Below are positions 45,771 to 52,905 of a DNA stretch of 52,905 bases, in pieces. The stretch comes from a marine gamma proteobacterium HTCC2148 (GTDB taxonomy: Bacteria; Pseudomonadota; Gammaproteobacteria; Pseudomonadales; Halieaceae). Under the pieces are notes generated by a model. That model was given only the letters and a program-made list of their open reading frames with translations. It ran no database searches and had not been told where the DNA came from. Numbering within the stretch: the first letter of the stretch is position 1; each line of letters starts with the position of its first letter. The translations under genes and the position numbers were made by a program. The stretch spans positions 462,349 to 515,253 of the forward strand of contig DS999222.1 of NCBI GenBank assembly GCA_000156295.1, written 5' to 3'.

Positions 45771-45959
45771 AAATAGTGCTACCACAGCTATTGGTACCGA
45801 TGCAGTAATGCGCCACCTTAGTGAGTGTGGGATTTTTGGAGTGGATTAATAATCCGTCTAGCCACTTAATATAGATTGGATAGGCACTGGCGTGAGGACA
45901 ATTTTCATATGAATACAGTTAGACGTAATTACGCTCAGTTGTTAAGCCGATTGCAGAAT
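45771..45959 (+). other. Short stretch with possible gene scraps
   Basis: No gene is supported here. Short protein-like scraps (NSATTAIGTDAVMRHLSECG near the start; DRHWREDNFHMNTVRRNYAQ near 45879) hint at further decayed genes but are too short to name. Confidence 0.3.
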
Positions 45960-46538
45960 ATGAATAAATATAATTTTAAAAAAATTTTTTTTTCAGCTTT
46001 ACTGCTAGCTATAGCAGGTCAAAAAAATGTTGTTTATGCCCAAGATTCATTCTGTTCTAAAAATAATTTCGTTCAACACCTAGAGGGTAATTAGAAATCA
46101 ATTTTTTACGCTCCTGATGAGGGTGAAGTGTTGGGTTACTCGGATACTTACATTACAAATATAATAAGCGTTTTAGATAGTAGAGGGAGTCAATCCAATG
46201 AGATTTTAAGGGCCAATAATTGGACTCAATTTCAAACATACACGATGATGTGTGATCCCGCTAATAGAGGTTACAAGCTCTTATTTATGGATATTGTATC
46301 TAATGTTTTAAGCGTAGATCTATATGTGGGAACACCTAAGGATAATGTATTCTCGTTTGAGAATATGACAACTTAAATTGATCCAAAGTCTATAGAGAAA
46401 AACGAATTCTGGAAAATTAGAGCTAATATTATGGATAATGATCACTTTCAGCTGTATGGGGCCTCAACTATTGATGAACGGAAAAACTGGATTCCTGCTG
46501 CCAAAATTGAATATTTTAGGGAGGCTCTTATTGATTAA
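45960..46538 (+). pseudogene. AT-rich secreted protein interrupted by two in-frame stops
   Basis: From ATG 45960 a signal peptide (FKKIFFSALLLAIAGQ) leads into one continuous frame of 192 codons broken only by TAG at 46092-46094 and TAA at 46374-46376. The reading on both sides of each stop is protein-like (YKLLFMDIVSNVLSVDLYVG; later NWIPAAKIEYFREALID). No frameshift is needed, so the inactivation looks recent. Base composition is clearly more AT-rich than the surroundings. Family unknown. Confidence 0.6.
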
Positions 46539-46711
46539 GTATGATCCTGCCCACCAACAGCGTACACCTCGCTAAGCGGCTTTTTTACCTCAAATGCTTC
46601 TGGGCTGATAACGACAGCAAAAGAGAAAATACCATCCATGAGCCCCCGCCTTATACTTACATCTGCTGTACGTAATTTATCTCCATGGCCATAGGGTCGT
46701 TTGTACGCCTG
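46535..46711 (-). pseudogene. C-terminal remnant of an unidentified gene
   Basis: A minus-strand frame without an early ATG reads 58 codons, including YGHGDKLRTADVSIRRGLMD and FAVVISPEAFEVKKPLSEVY, ending in TAA at 46535-46537. The composition is protein-like but I do not recognise it. Probably another deletion relic in the decayed stretch. Confidence 0.3.
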
Positions 46712-46740
46712 CTATCTTCAATTCATCAGTTTGCTATCGT

Positions 46741-49293
46741 TCACCCTCTTAAAAAATGCTTAAGTTCATGGTACTTTAGTAAAACTTTCATGGCTGAATT
46801 TATGGCCAATGTTCTTCCCTTCTGTTGAATAGCACCTGCTTCTTTTTTCCTTATCTCTAGATCGCCACTCGCGATTAATGTGTCAATCTCAATATCTGAC
46901 AGGTCAATAAGCGTACTCATTAATTCGCGAGTATGTTCAGCAAGGGCGGGGGCGGGCTGAATTTGAGGTGGCGGAATGTTGTCACTAAAAGCGACGGGGC
47001 CATTTTCGGTCTCAATTGTTCGTCCGACTGTGGGTTGGTGCAGCTTCTGAAAGAAATTCCGAGCATTGTAGTGGGGATTTTCTATGAACTCTGACAAACG
47101 AAGCATGTTTCCTGCTGGTACTTCCTGGTTCTGACAAAGATTCATAACCTCATAGGGGGATCTCGGCTTGCACCATCGGGTGACGATATCCTCAATATCG
47201 ATACGATGTTCGAGTCGACCTTCCGTAGTCTGGTAATTCGTATTGTCGGCAAGGTCGGCCCTGTTCATAGCGCGGCATAACCCCTGCCATTGATCATCAT
47301 TGGTTACCGAAATTACGCACCACTCATCATTGCCTGCGCAGGGATAAAGGCTGTTTGGTGCATCAAATGCAGACTGATTTCCCGTTGACTTTAATGAGCC
47401 AGGTGCAATGGATTCACCAAGGAATTCGCTGGCAAGCGCGTTGATTATGCATTCTGCCTGAGATGTATCAATAAATCCGCCCACTGCTGTTGTCTTTCGC
47501 TGAATAAGTTTAGCCAAAATAGCTGTTGCACTGACTCTTGCGGCGAAGTGATCCGGAAAGATGGTTACACAGTCACCAAAGCCCATTTCTTTTTCAGGGT
47601 ATCGCCAAAGGCCCGACAGAGCGGTGCTTGCCCTCACCAAAGGCCCATAACCCATGGTCCTGGCTTGAGGGCCGGTACTGCCCATTGCGCTGCTTTCGGC
47701 GCAAATAATACCAGGGTTGATCTCTCTTAATGCCTCATACCCTAAGCCCAGAGATTCCATAGTGCCGGGTTTGAAGTTGGAGATAACTACGTCGGCATCT
47801 TTGGCCAAGCGTAAAAAAATTTCTTTTCCTTTATCGCTACGCAGGTTGAGCCCTAACGATTTTTTATTTCGATTGGCTTGAGCAAATGAGATGGGAACGG
47901 GATTGTTGTCAAGACTCTGGCGAAGTCCATCAGGGTAGGCCTTGTTTTCGACTTTGATCACGGTTGCGCCCTGATCGGCAAACAGCCGGCCCAGATCACC
48001 ACCTGCGATGATAACACCAATGTCCAATACTAATATTCCCCCTAAGGGTCTTCTCGACTCTCCCTCGGTTACCCGTAAAGGGTCTTTCATCTTCGCGCTC
48101 GACAATAGGTCTTGAGTATTGGCACCGAGTTTCGGTGCCAGAGTATTGATACCTATTCGCCGTCCATCGATACAGAAATAACCCGAAGGGGCTTTAGCCT
48201 TTTTTCCTCCGATGTCGATTTTAGTGAATAAGTTGCGCTGGTCGAAGTGATCGTTATCAAATACTTCACTGGGAAGTTTGATCGATGCAATGGGTATGCC
48301 TCGTTTTTGTCCTTCGGCGACTAAATGCTCACGGGTCTGATTCTCGAAGAGGCTGGCCATTAATTTATTGACGGCACCAATATTCAGAACACGGTTTGCA
48401 GCGACCCCAAACTTGGGGTGTGTAAACGGGTGATCAGGGCCAAGCCACTCAGACATACTTCGCCACTGCCTTGGGTTTAGAACACAGGTTCTGATATGGC
48501 CATCAGTACATTTGAATATCGGGTAGAGCAGGGCCGCAGACGGCAGTTTTCCGGGAATGAAGTTAACTTCGGGTCTGCCATGAGGCGCGACCTCTATGGC
48601 TGTGCGTCCAGCGGATACGTTCCCGGTTGCGCCGACACCTGGATCGAAGGTTTGCGCTATTGCATCATTGATCGAGAAATCCAGTAAATCTCCCTTGCCA
48701 TTGTGTGATCTCTGCCAGTATGCCAGCAACGCAACCCAGGCCGCTTGAATGGCGGCGGTTTCCAGCGCTAGCTCACCAGGTGGCAATAGGGGAGGGGAGC
48801 CGTTAGTTCCAGATCGGGATAGAACGGTAGACATCGCCATATGAACAGATTCAGTGGCAGTGAAATCTTTATAAGGACCTTTTAGCCCGAAATCCGTGAT
48901 CGAAAGTAAAATAAGGTCAGGATAAATGCTTCGTAGCTCAGAATGACTTGTACTCAGCATTTCCCAAATACTTTTGTCACCGCCATCAATCAGCATGTCA
49001 CTGTTTCTAACAAGCTTGAGAAAATCCTTTTTTCCTTCCTGACTTTCAAGGTCTAGCTGCACACTGAATTTGTTGGCATTATGTGTGGCGAAATACAGAC
49101 TCTGTGAATCGACAACTGGTGCTCTAAGTCGAGATAACATACCTTCAGGAGGTTCTACAAGAATGACTTCTGCGCCCAGGTCGGCCAATATGCGACCACA
49201 GCTTTGCCCTCGAAGATCGCAAAGGTCGAGTACACGAATACCGGTTAATGGCAGTTGACTGTCTGGCGGGGGGGGGGGTCTGCTGAGTTGCAC
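46741..49293 (-). CDS. Double class III CoA-transferase (CaiB/BaiF), two fused domains
   Basis: 850 residues, about twice a single CaiB. Both halves start alike: LTGIRVLDLCDLRGQSCGRI near residue 17 and LGGILVLDIGVIIAGGDLGR near 412. Both keep an aspartate in the expected catalytic place (LLDFSINDA, FIDTSQAE). Such pseudo-dimers move CoA to carboxylic acids. The GTG start at 49293 is supported by AGAGG six bases upstream. Immediately after it comes an 11-C tract encoding RPPPPP. It follows the monooxygenase gene by 67 bp and is probably in its operon. Confidence 0.9.
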   Translation of the reverse strand: MQLSRPPPPPDSQLPLTGIRVLDLCDLRGQSCGRILADLGAEVILVEPPEGMLSRLRAPVVDSQSLYFATHNANKFSVQLDLESQEGKKDFLKLVRNSDMLIDGGDKSIWEMLSTSHSELRSIYPDLILLSITDFGLKGPYKDFTATESVHMAMSTVLSRSGTNGSPPLLPPGELALETAAIQAAWVALLAYWQRSHNGKGDLLDFSINDAIAQTFDPGVGATGNVSAGRTAIEVAPHGRPEVNFIPGKLPSAALLYPIFKCTDGHIRTCVLNPRQWRSMSEWLGPDHPFTHPKFGVAANRVLNIGAVNKLMASLFENQTREHLVAEGQKRGIPIASIKLPSEVFDNDHFDQRNLFTKIDIGGKKAKAPSGYFCIDGRRIGINTLAPKLGANTQDLLSSAKMKDPLRVTEGESRRPLGGILVLDIGVIIAGGDLGRLFADQGATVIKVENKAYPDGLRQSLDNNPVPISFAQANRNKKSLGLNLRSDKGKEIFLRLAKDADVVISNFKPGTMESLGLGYEALREINPGIICAESSAMGSTGPQARTMGYGPLVRASTALSGLWRYPEKEMGFGDCVTIFPDHFAARVSATAILAKLIQRKTTAVGGFIDTSQAECIINALASEFLGESIAPGSLKSTGNQSAFDAPNSLYPCAGNDEWCVISVTNDDQWQGLCRAMNRADLADNTNYQTTEGRLEHRIDIEDIVTRWCKPRSPYEVMNLCQNQEVPAGNMLRLSEFIENPHYNARNFFQKLHQPTVGRTIETENGPVAFSDNIPPPQIQPAPALAEHTRELMSTLIDLSDIEIDTLIASGDLEIRKKEAGAIQQKGRTLAINSAMKVLLKYHELKHFLRG
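49268..49278 (-). repeat. 11-base C homopolymer at the 5' end of the CoA-transferase gene
   Basis: Eleven consecutive G on the plus strand (C on the coding strand), starting 15 bases inside the coding region. A one-base slip would shift the frame near residue 9 and abolish the protein. Confidence 0.9.
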
Positions 49294-49360
49294 TACCTAC
49301 CTCTGACTTGGCTGCGTGAAAATATCCAATAGAATTAGATTTGTATTTTGTATATAAAGG

Positions 49361-50893
49361 TTACGCGACCGCAGCAACTTTCTTCTTTTTATTAGTATTT
49401 TCCGTTTTTATAGGAAATTTTTTAGTTATAAAGTCACCCATTTTCGGTTCTTTCATTTCCTTTTTCCACTGCTGCCAGCTGTATGGCCAAAGGGCAGGGT
49501 CGCCATCATCATCTAGGTACCAACTTTGGCAACCTCCCACCCAAACCGTTTTCGACATACCCGCTTTTAAGTATTCATTAAAGCTTTTAAATGCCGATGG
49601 CTTAACATCAATTTCGTCGAAATCTCCCTGCTGCCAGCGACAGATAATCTTGAGAATATAGGCGCATTGCACTTCACTCATGGCAATGACGGAATAGTTG
49701 CCAATAGGGGTGTTGGGTCCCAGCATTAAAAAGGAGTTTGGGAAATTAGGTAAAAACATAGAGCGGTAGGCCTGAATCTTTTTTGACCAGGCGTCGTCAA
49801 TTTTCAAGCCTCCCTTGCCGCGCATGTCCATAGGTCGCATAAAGTTAAAGTTCTGGAAGCCAGTGGATAAAACTAATGCGTCCAGTTCATGTTCTTTACC
49901 ATCGCGTGTTTTAATGCCTTTCGGTGTGATTTCAGCAATGCCCTCGGTGACTAAATCTACATTGTTACGCTGGACAGCCTTATAAAAAGTTTTATTAACA
50001 ACAAGACGCTTACAGCCTACCGCATAGTCAGGGGTTAATTTCTTGCGCAGCGATTTATCTTTAATACTCAGTTTGAGGTTTAACTGACAGGTTACGCTCA
50101 ATAAGGCGCGCTGAGGTTGGTGACCAGCCGTTGCTTTGGTGAGTAAATTCGCCATCATCCAGACGTAAAGGCCTCTTAGGCGTCGTACGCGGTTTGGGTT
50201 GTCACGCAGCTTTTTTTTAGATTTTTCCGAAACAGTTTTATTGGCCCAAGGAAAAATCCATTGTGGTGTTCGCTGGAAGACCGATAGCTTACTTGCGGCT
50301 TTCGCTACTTCAGGAATAACTTGTGCTGCTGTTGAGCCGGTACCAATAACGCCAACCCTTTTACCTGCTAAATCAACAGTGTGATTCCACTCGGCGGTAT
50401 GAAACATATCACCATCAAAGGTTTCTATGCCTTTGATATCTGGTTTTGCAGGGTGGTGCAGAATGCCGGTGCAATTAATTATAAAATCGGCTATATAGGT
50501 GTTGCCCTTGGACGAGGTGACTGTCCATTGGCCCTCGTCATAAATGCTACGGGTGACCGCTTCATTGAACAGTACCTTTTCTGTCACGCCATACTTGCGA
50601 CCCACACGCTCGAAGTACTCCCTTATTTCTGAGCCATGAGCACACAGGTGAGACCATTCAGGGTTGGGCTCGAAGGAGTAGGTATACATGTGTGACGGTA
50701 CATCACAGGCAAGACCTGGGTAGGTATTTTCTCGCCAGGTGCCACCGAGGCTTTCCTTCTTCTCCAGAATGGTGATGTCGGTGATGCCAGCTTCTCTGAG
50801 CTTGATGGTCATCAGGATGCCGGTCATACCAGCACCGATAAGAATCACTTTAGGGCTTCGAAGTGGGAGCTTAGGTGGAGATAGGATAGTCAT
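49361..50893 (-). CDS. Flavin-binding Baeyer-Villiger-type monooxygenase
   Basis: 510 residues from the ATG at 50893, which has GAAGG seven bases upstream; the ATG at 50911 has none. Two Rossmann motifs (GAGMTGILM near 19; GVIGTGSTAAQ near 185) flank the Baeyer-Villiger fingerprint FDGDMFHTAEWNH (F-x-G-x-x-x-H-x-x-x-W). Further blocks are YPGLACDVPSHMYTYSF and FQRTPQWIFPW. It inserts oxygen next to a ketone using NADPH, fitting ring cleavage of a cyclic ketone. The C-terminus is lysine-rich (TENTNKKKKVAAVA). Under promoter copy 4. Confidence 0.92.
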   Translation of the reverse strand: MTILSPPKLPLRSPKVILIGAGMTGILMTIKLREAGITDITILEKKESLGGTWRENTYPGLACDVPSHMYTYSFEPNPEWSHLCAHGSEIREYFERVGRKYGVTEKVLFNEAVTRSIYDEGQWTVTSSKGNTYIADFIINCTGILHHPAKPDIKGIETFDGDMFHTAEWNHTVDLAGKRVGVIGTGSTAAQVIPEVAKAASKLSVFQRTPQWIFPWANKTVSEKSKKKLRDNPNRVRRLRGLYVWMMANLLTKATAGHQPQRALLSVTCQLNLKLSIKDKSLRKKLTPDYAVGCKRLVVNKTFYKAVQRNNVDLVTEGIAEITPKGIKTRDGKEHELDALVLSTGFQNFNFMRPMDMRGKGGLKIDDAWSKKIQAYRSMFLPNFPNSFLMLGPNTPIGNYSVIAMSEVQCAYILKIICRWQQGDFDEIDVKPSAFKSFNEYLKAGMSKTVWVGGCQSWYLDDDGDPALWPYSWQQWKKEMKEPKMGDFITKKFPIKTENTNKKKKVAAVA

Positions 50894-50996
50894 AGGTACA
50901 CCTTCAATCATATGGGCTGGTTATTAGGCTTGAATAAGATATTAGGCCATATCGCCTACGTAGATCATTCGAGTTCATTACCGGACATTCAGAAAT

Positions 50997-51056
50997 AGTA
51001 TCCCGATCACAGGCTTGTTAACATGATAAAGGTGGTCTTACTTGATCAAAGCGGAC
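50997..51056 (-). promoter_or_regulatory. Shared 60-bp promoter module, copy 4 (monooxygenase gene)
   Basis: Reading towards the monooxygenase gene, the first 17 bases equal copy 2 (GTCCGCTTTGATCAAGT). Box 2 is CACCTTTATCATG in the same register, and GATACT stands exactly where the other copies have GATAAT. The bases between are diverged (38 of 60 match overall), so conservation is confined to the boxes and the -10. Confidence 0.75.
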
Positions 51057-51105
51057 AGCTTTGATGCCGTTTATGTCGAACATAAGAGAAGATATATTCG
51101 GGGTA

Positions 51106-51258
51106 TTATCGATTGTTGAGGCGATAGTCTTTTGGCGAAAGCGATTCCCAGGTCTTGAAGGCGTAAGAAGGCTCGGATGTCTCACTAAACTCGAGCATCC
51201 CAGCGATCTGATCGTTCGGTAGACTGGATTTTAGGTAATCTTTGGCAACCTCTGAAAA
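51106..51258 (-). pseudogene. C-terminal relic of an AraC-family regulator
   Basis: A minus-strand frame of 50 codons reads VAKDYLKSSLPNDQIAGMLE, then FSETSEPSYAFKTWESLSPK and DYRLNNR before TAA. This is the second helix-turn-helix of AraC/XylS regulators (IAxxLxFSexSxFxxAFKxWxxxSPxxYR). A TAG lies directly upstream in frame and no start is present, so the gene is broken. Confidence 0.75.
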
Positions 51259-51349
51259 CTAGGTTTCGCTGCGCCGAGTAACTTTTACGGCGCGTTTAAA
51301 AATTGGACCGAAATATCAGCCGGTGAATATCGCAATTGAAAGCGAGTAT

Positions 51350-51373
51350 AAAAAAAGGCTGCAACCTGCAGCC
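51350..51373 (-). terminator. Rho-independent terminator of the right TonB receptor gene
   Basis: On the minus strand GGCTGCA and TGCAGCC form a perfect 7-bp stem with a 3-base loop, followed by seven T. It lies 22 bp after the receptor stop codon. Confidence 0.88.
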
Positions 51374-51394
51374 CTTAGTTTTTGCTCTTTAAAA

Positions 51395-52905
51395 CTAGAA
51401 GTTATATTTGACCTGAACCGCTACATTGCGCGGCCGGTTAACAAACGCGTAATAAGAATTACCGGTTCCACTTGTTAACGTCCCTGCTAATGGACTGTTA
51501 CCACCAAAGTTTAAAATCTCTTCATCGGTTAGGTTACGGCCAATTAAAGCAACTTCCCAGACATTATCAACTTCTGCTAGCGCTATACGTGCATTAACAA
51601 CCGTGGTTGCCTCTTGACGAGTTTCCTCATCAAGTGTTGTGGAATACAAATAATCATCCATGTAATTCGCGTCGGCAGCTAATTTAAGTACTAGCTCGTT
51701 CGTAATTGGAGTTTGCCACTTGGCACCAATATTAAACTGATATTTAGGGGTATACTCTTTGCGCTCACCTGACTGATCACATAATCCAGGAAAGTCTGGC
51801 GAGTTAGGTACTTGGCCAAAAGCACACTGCGAGTTTGGAAATTCATCAAAGTTAAAGTCTAGGTAGGCGCCCGATGCGGTTAGCACTAAGCTCTCAGTTA
51901 CTGCCCAACGACCATCTACTTCAAGGCCCTGTACCGTTGCTTCACCAGCATTAGTTACATTAAAGCCTAAAGTACCGTCAAACTGAGAAGTTTGTAAATC
52001 AGTAAACTCGGTGTGATACAAGGCAATATTAAGTTCGGCAGCGCCGTCAGCAAGAGACATTTTCGAACCCAACTCAATGGTTTCTGCTTCTTCGCGGTCA
52101 AACTCAAAACTACCGGTAATGGTGCTGTCACCTCCGCCTAATAACGCTGCAATGTTTTGCGCATTATTAACATTTTCATCAGGATGGCCATTTGATCGAG
52201 CATCAAAACCGCCAGATTTAAAGCCCTTAGTCCATGTTGCATACAACATTGTCTCATCGTTCATATCCCATTGCCCGGTAATAACCGGGCTGAATGAGGT
52301 GTCGTCAAGGTCACCCTTAATTTTTTCATAAGGCTCTATCGAGAAAAGACCAAACAAATTTTCATAGGTTCCTAAGTTGGTTACATCTAATGCCCACGGT
52401 GTGGTTGGAGCGGGAACCGCAACACCAGCTGCAGTGAAATGAATTTGTTCACGCGAGCCTTCTTTAGTTTCATCTGTATAACGACCACCGACGGTTAAGC
52501 GAAACTCATCAGTAATATTCCATGTAACTTGCAAAAAGGCTGCCCAAAGATCACTATCATTCTCATAATTACGTCCAGTTGCTGTGCCTGGTGCAAGTGC
52601 GGCAATAGGGGCTGCCGCAGGGCTTAAACTATTAATCGCTATCGGTGCAATTCCGTCTACAGGTAGACCAATAGAATCGCTAAAATCCATCTCGCTACTT
52701 TGATAAAAAAAGCCGCCGATGTAGTCAAAAGTATTACCAAGTTCAGAGGTAAATCTGAATTCTTGACTAAATTGCTCATATTCTTCAGCTACTCCGATGC
52801 TGATTATTATTGCGCCAGAAAAGTCACAGTCACATAGCGTTTCGTAATCGTAACCAACCATTGCGGTTGTAGATGATATGGTTAGGCCTTCTAATGCCCA
52901 CTCCA
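51395..52905 (-). CDS. TonB-dependent receptor, C-terminal part (5' end outside window)
   Basis: The frame is open to the window edge beyond the first internal ATG (the codons before it read EWALEGLTISSTTAM), so the gene starts outside; 502 residues are visible. The barrel features include TWKGFKSGGFDARS-like TWTKGFKSGGFD, AETIELGSKMSLADGAAELN and the terminal strand PRNVAVQVKYNF. Same broad subfamily as the receptor at 37336 but clearly a different sequence. The N-terminal TonB box cannot be seen. Confidence 0.93.
   Translation of the reverse strand, partial: EWALEGLTISSTTAMVGYDYETLCDCDFSGAIIISIGVAEEYEQFSQEFRFTSELGNTFDYIGGFFYQSSEMDFSDSIGLPVDGIAPIAINSLSPAAAPIAALAPGTATGRNYENDSDLWAAFLQVTWNITDEFRLTVGGRYTDETKEGSREQIHFTAAGVAVPAPTTPWALDVTNLGTYENLFGLFSIEPYEKIKGDLDDTSFSPVITGQWDMNDETMLYATWTKGFKSGGFDARSNGHPDENVNNAQNIAALLGGGDSTITGSFEFDREEAETIELGSKMSLADGAAELNIALYHTEFTDLQTSQFDGTLGFNVTNAGEATVQGLEVDGRWAVTESLVLTASGAYLDFNFDEFPNSQCAFGQVPNSPDFPGLCDQSGERKEYTPKYQFNIGAKWQTPITNELVLKLAADANYMDDYLYSTTLDEETRQEATTVVNARIALAEVDNVWEVALIGRNLTDEEILNFGGNSPLAGTLTSGTGNSYYAFVNRPRNVAVQVKYNF

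Larger units (their letters stand above)
50894..51394. other. Intergenic regulatory stretch upstream of the monooxygenase gene
   Basis: This 500-bp region holds promoter copy 4 (50997-51056), an AraC C-terminal relic (51106-51258) and the terminator of the right-hand TonB receptor (51350-51373). No intact gene is visible in it. Confidence 0.8.

Overview
The window looks like a chromosomal segment of a marine gammaproteobacterium, probably of the Halieaceae/Spongiibacteraceae type. That placement is inferred from gene content: RraA, a YeeN-type YebC protein, the DUF2868/DUF3482 pair, tdh-kbl, several F420- or flavin-type oxidoreductase families and TonB receptors with alicyclic or steroid-type catabolic genes. 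No ribosomal RNA or other phylogenetic marker is present to confirm it.

Left part (1-31.8 kb): mostly intact, densely packed genes. It opens with the C-terminal part of a PQQ-type beta-propeller protein, a 2OG-Fe(II) oxygenase-like protein, an aromatic aminotransferase and rraA. A tightly overlapping operon follows: glutamate mutase small subunit, large subunit, GlmL-type reactivase, a stand-alone AMP-forming ligase, then msrA. No methylaspartase lies nearby, so the operon may make and activate 3-methylaspartate rather than ferment glutamate. Next come an SDR, a secreted serine hydrolase, a deazaflavin-type reductase, YeeN, an AbgT transporter with a propeller-amidohydrolase, an LLM oxidoreductase, a cupin protein, an HsaA-like monooxygenase, the DUF2868/DUF3482 membrane-GTPase pair, tdh-kbl with a YheT-type hydrolase, small envelope proteins and a CoA-transferase.

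tRNA-Arg and the island (31.8-34.6 kb): a complete tRNA-Arg(ACG) with a good promoter marks a sharp change. Its 3' end plus downstream sequence (130 bp) is repeated 2,349 bp further on, bracketing two GC-rich genes (an SDR and a DAPDH-like dehydrogenase). Just past the second repeat are the C-terminal tail of a tyrosine integrase and a broken serine recombinase. Everything to the right looks accessory.

Right part (34.6-52.9 kb): catabolic genes (Tat-exported spermidine-dehydrogenase-like flavoprotein, TonB receptor, ferric-reductase-like membrane protein, enoyl-CoA hydratase, nitronate monooxygenase, acyl-CoA dehydrogenase, F420-type LLM enzyme, a double class III CoA-transferase, a Baeyer-Villiger-type monooxygenase and a second TonB receptor). 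A decayed stretch (43.6-46.7 kb) holds at least five gene remnants. Four transcription units here share a 60-bp promoter module: two 13-bp direct boxes with a 19-bp period and a -10 hexamer always 39 bp after TTGATCAA (TTGATTAA in one copy). This fits one AraC-type activator controlling a dispersed regulon; a 50-codon AraC C-terminal relic lies beside the fourth copy. This shared promoter is the most interesting new signal in the window.
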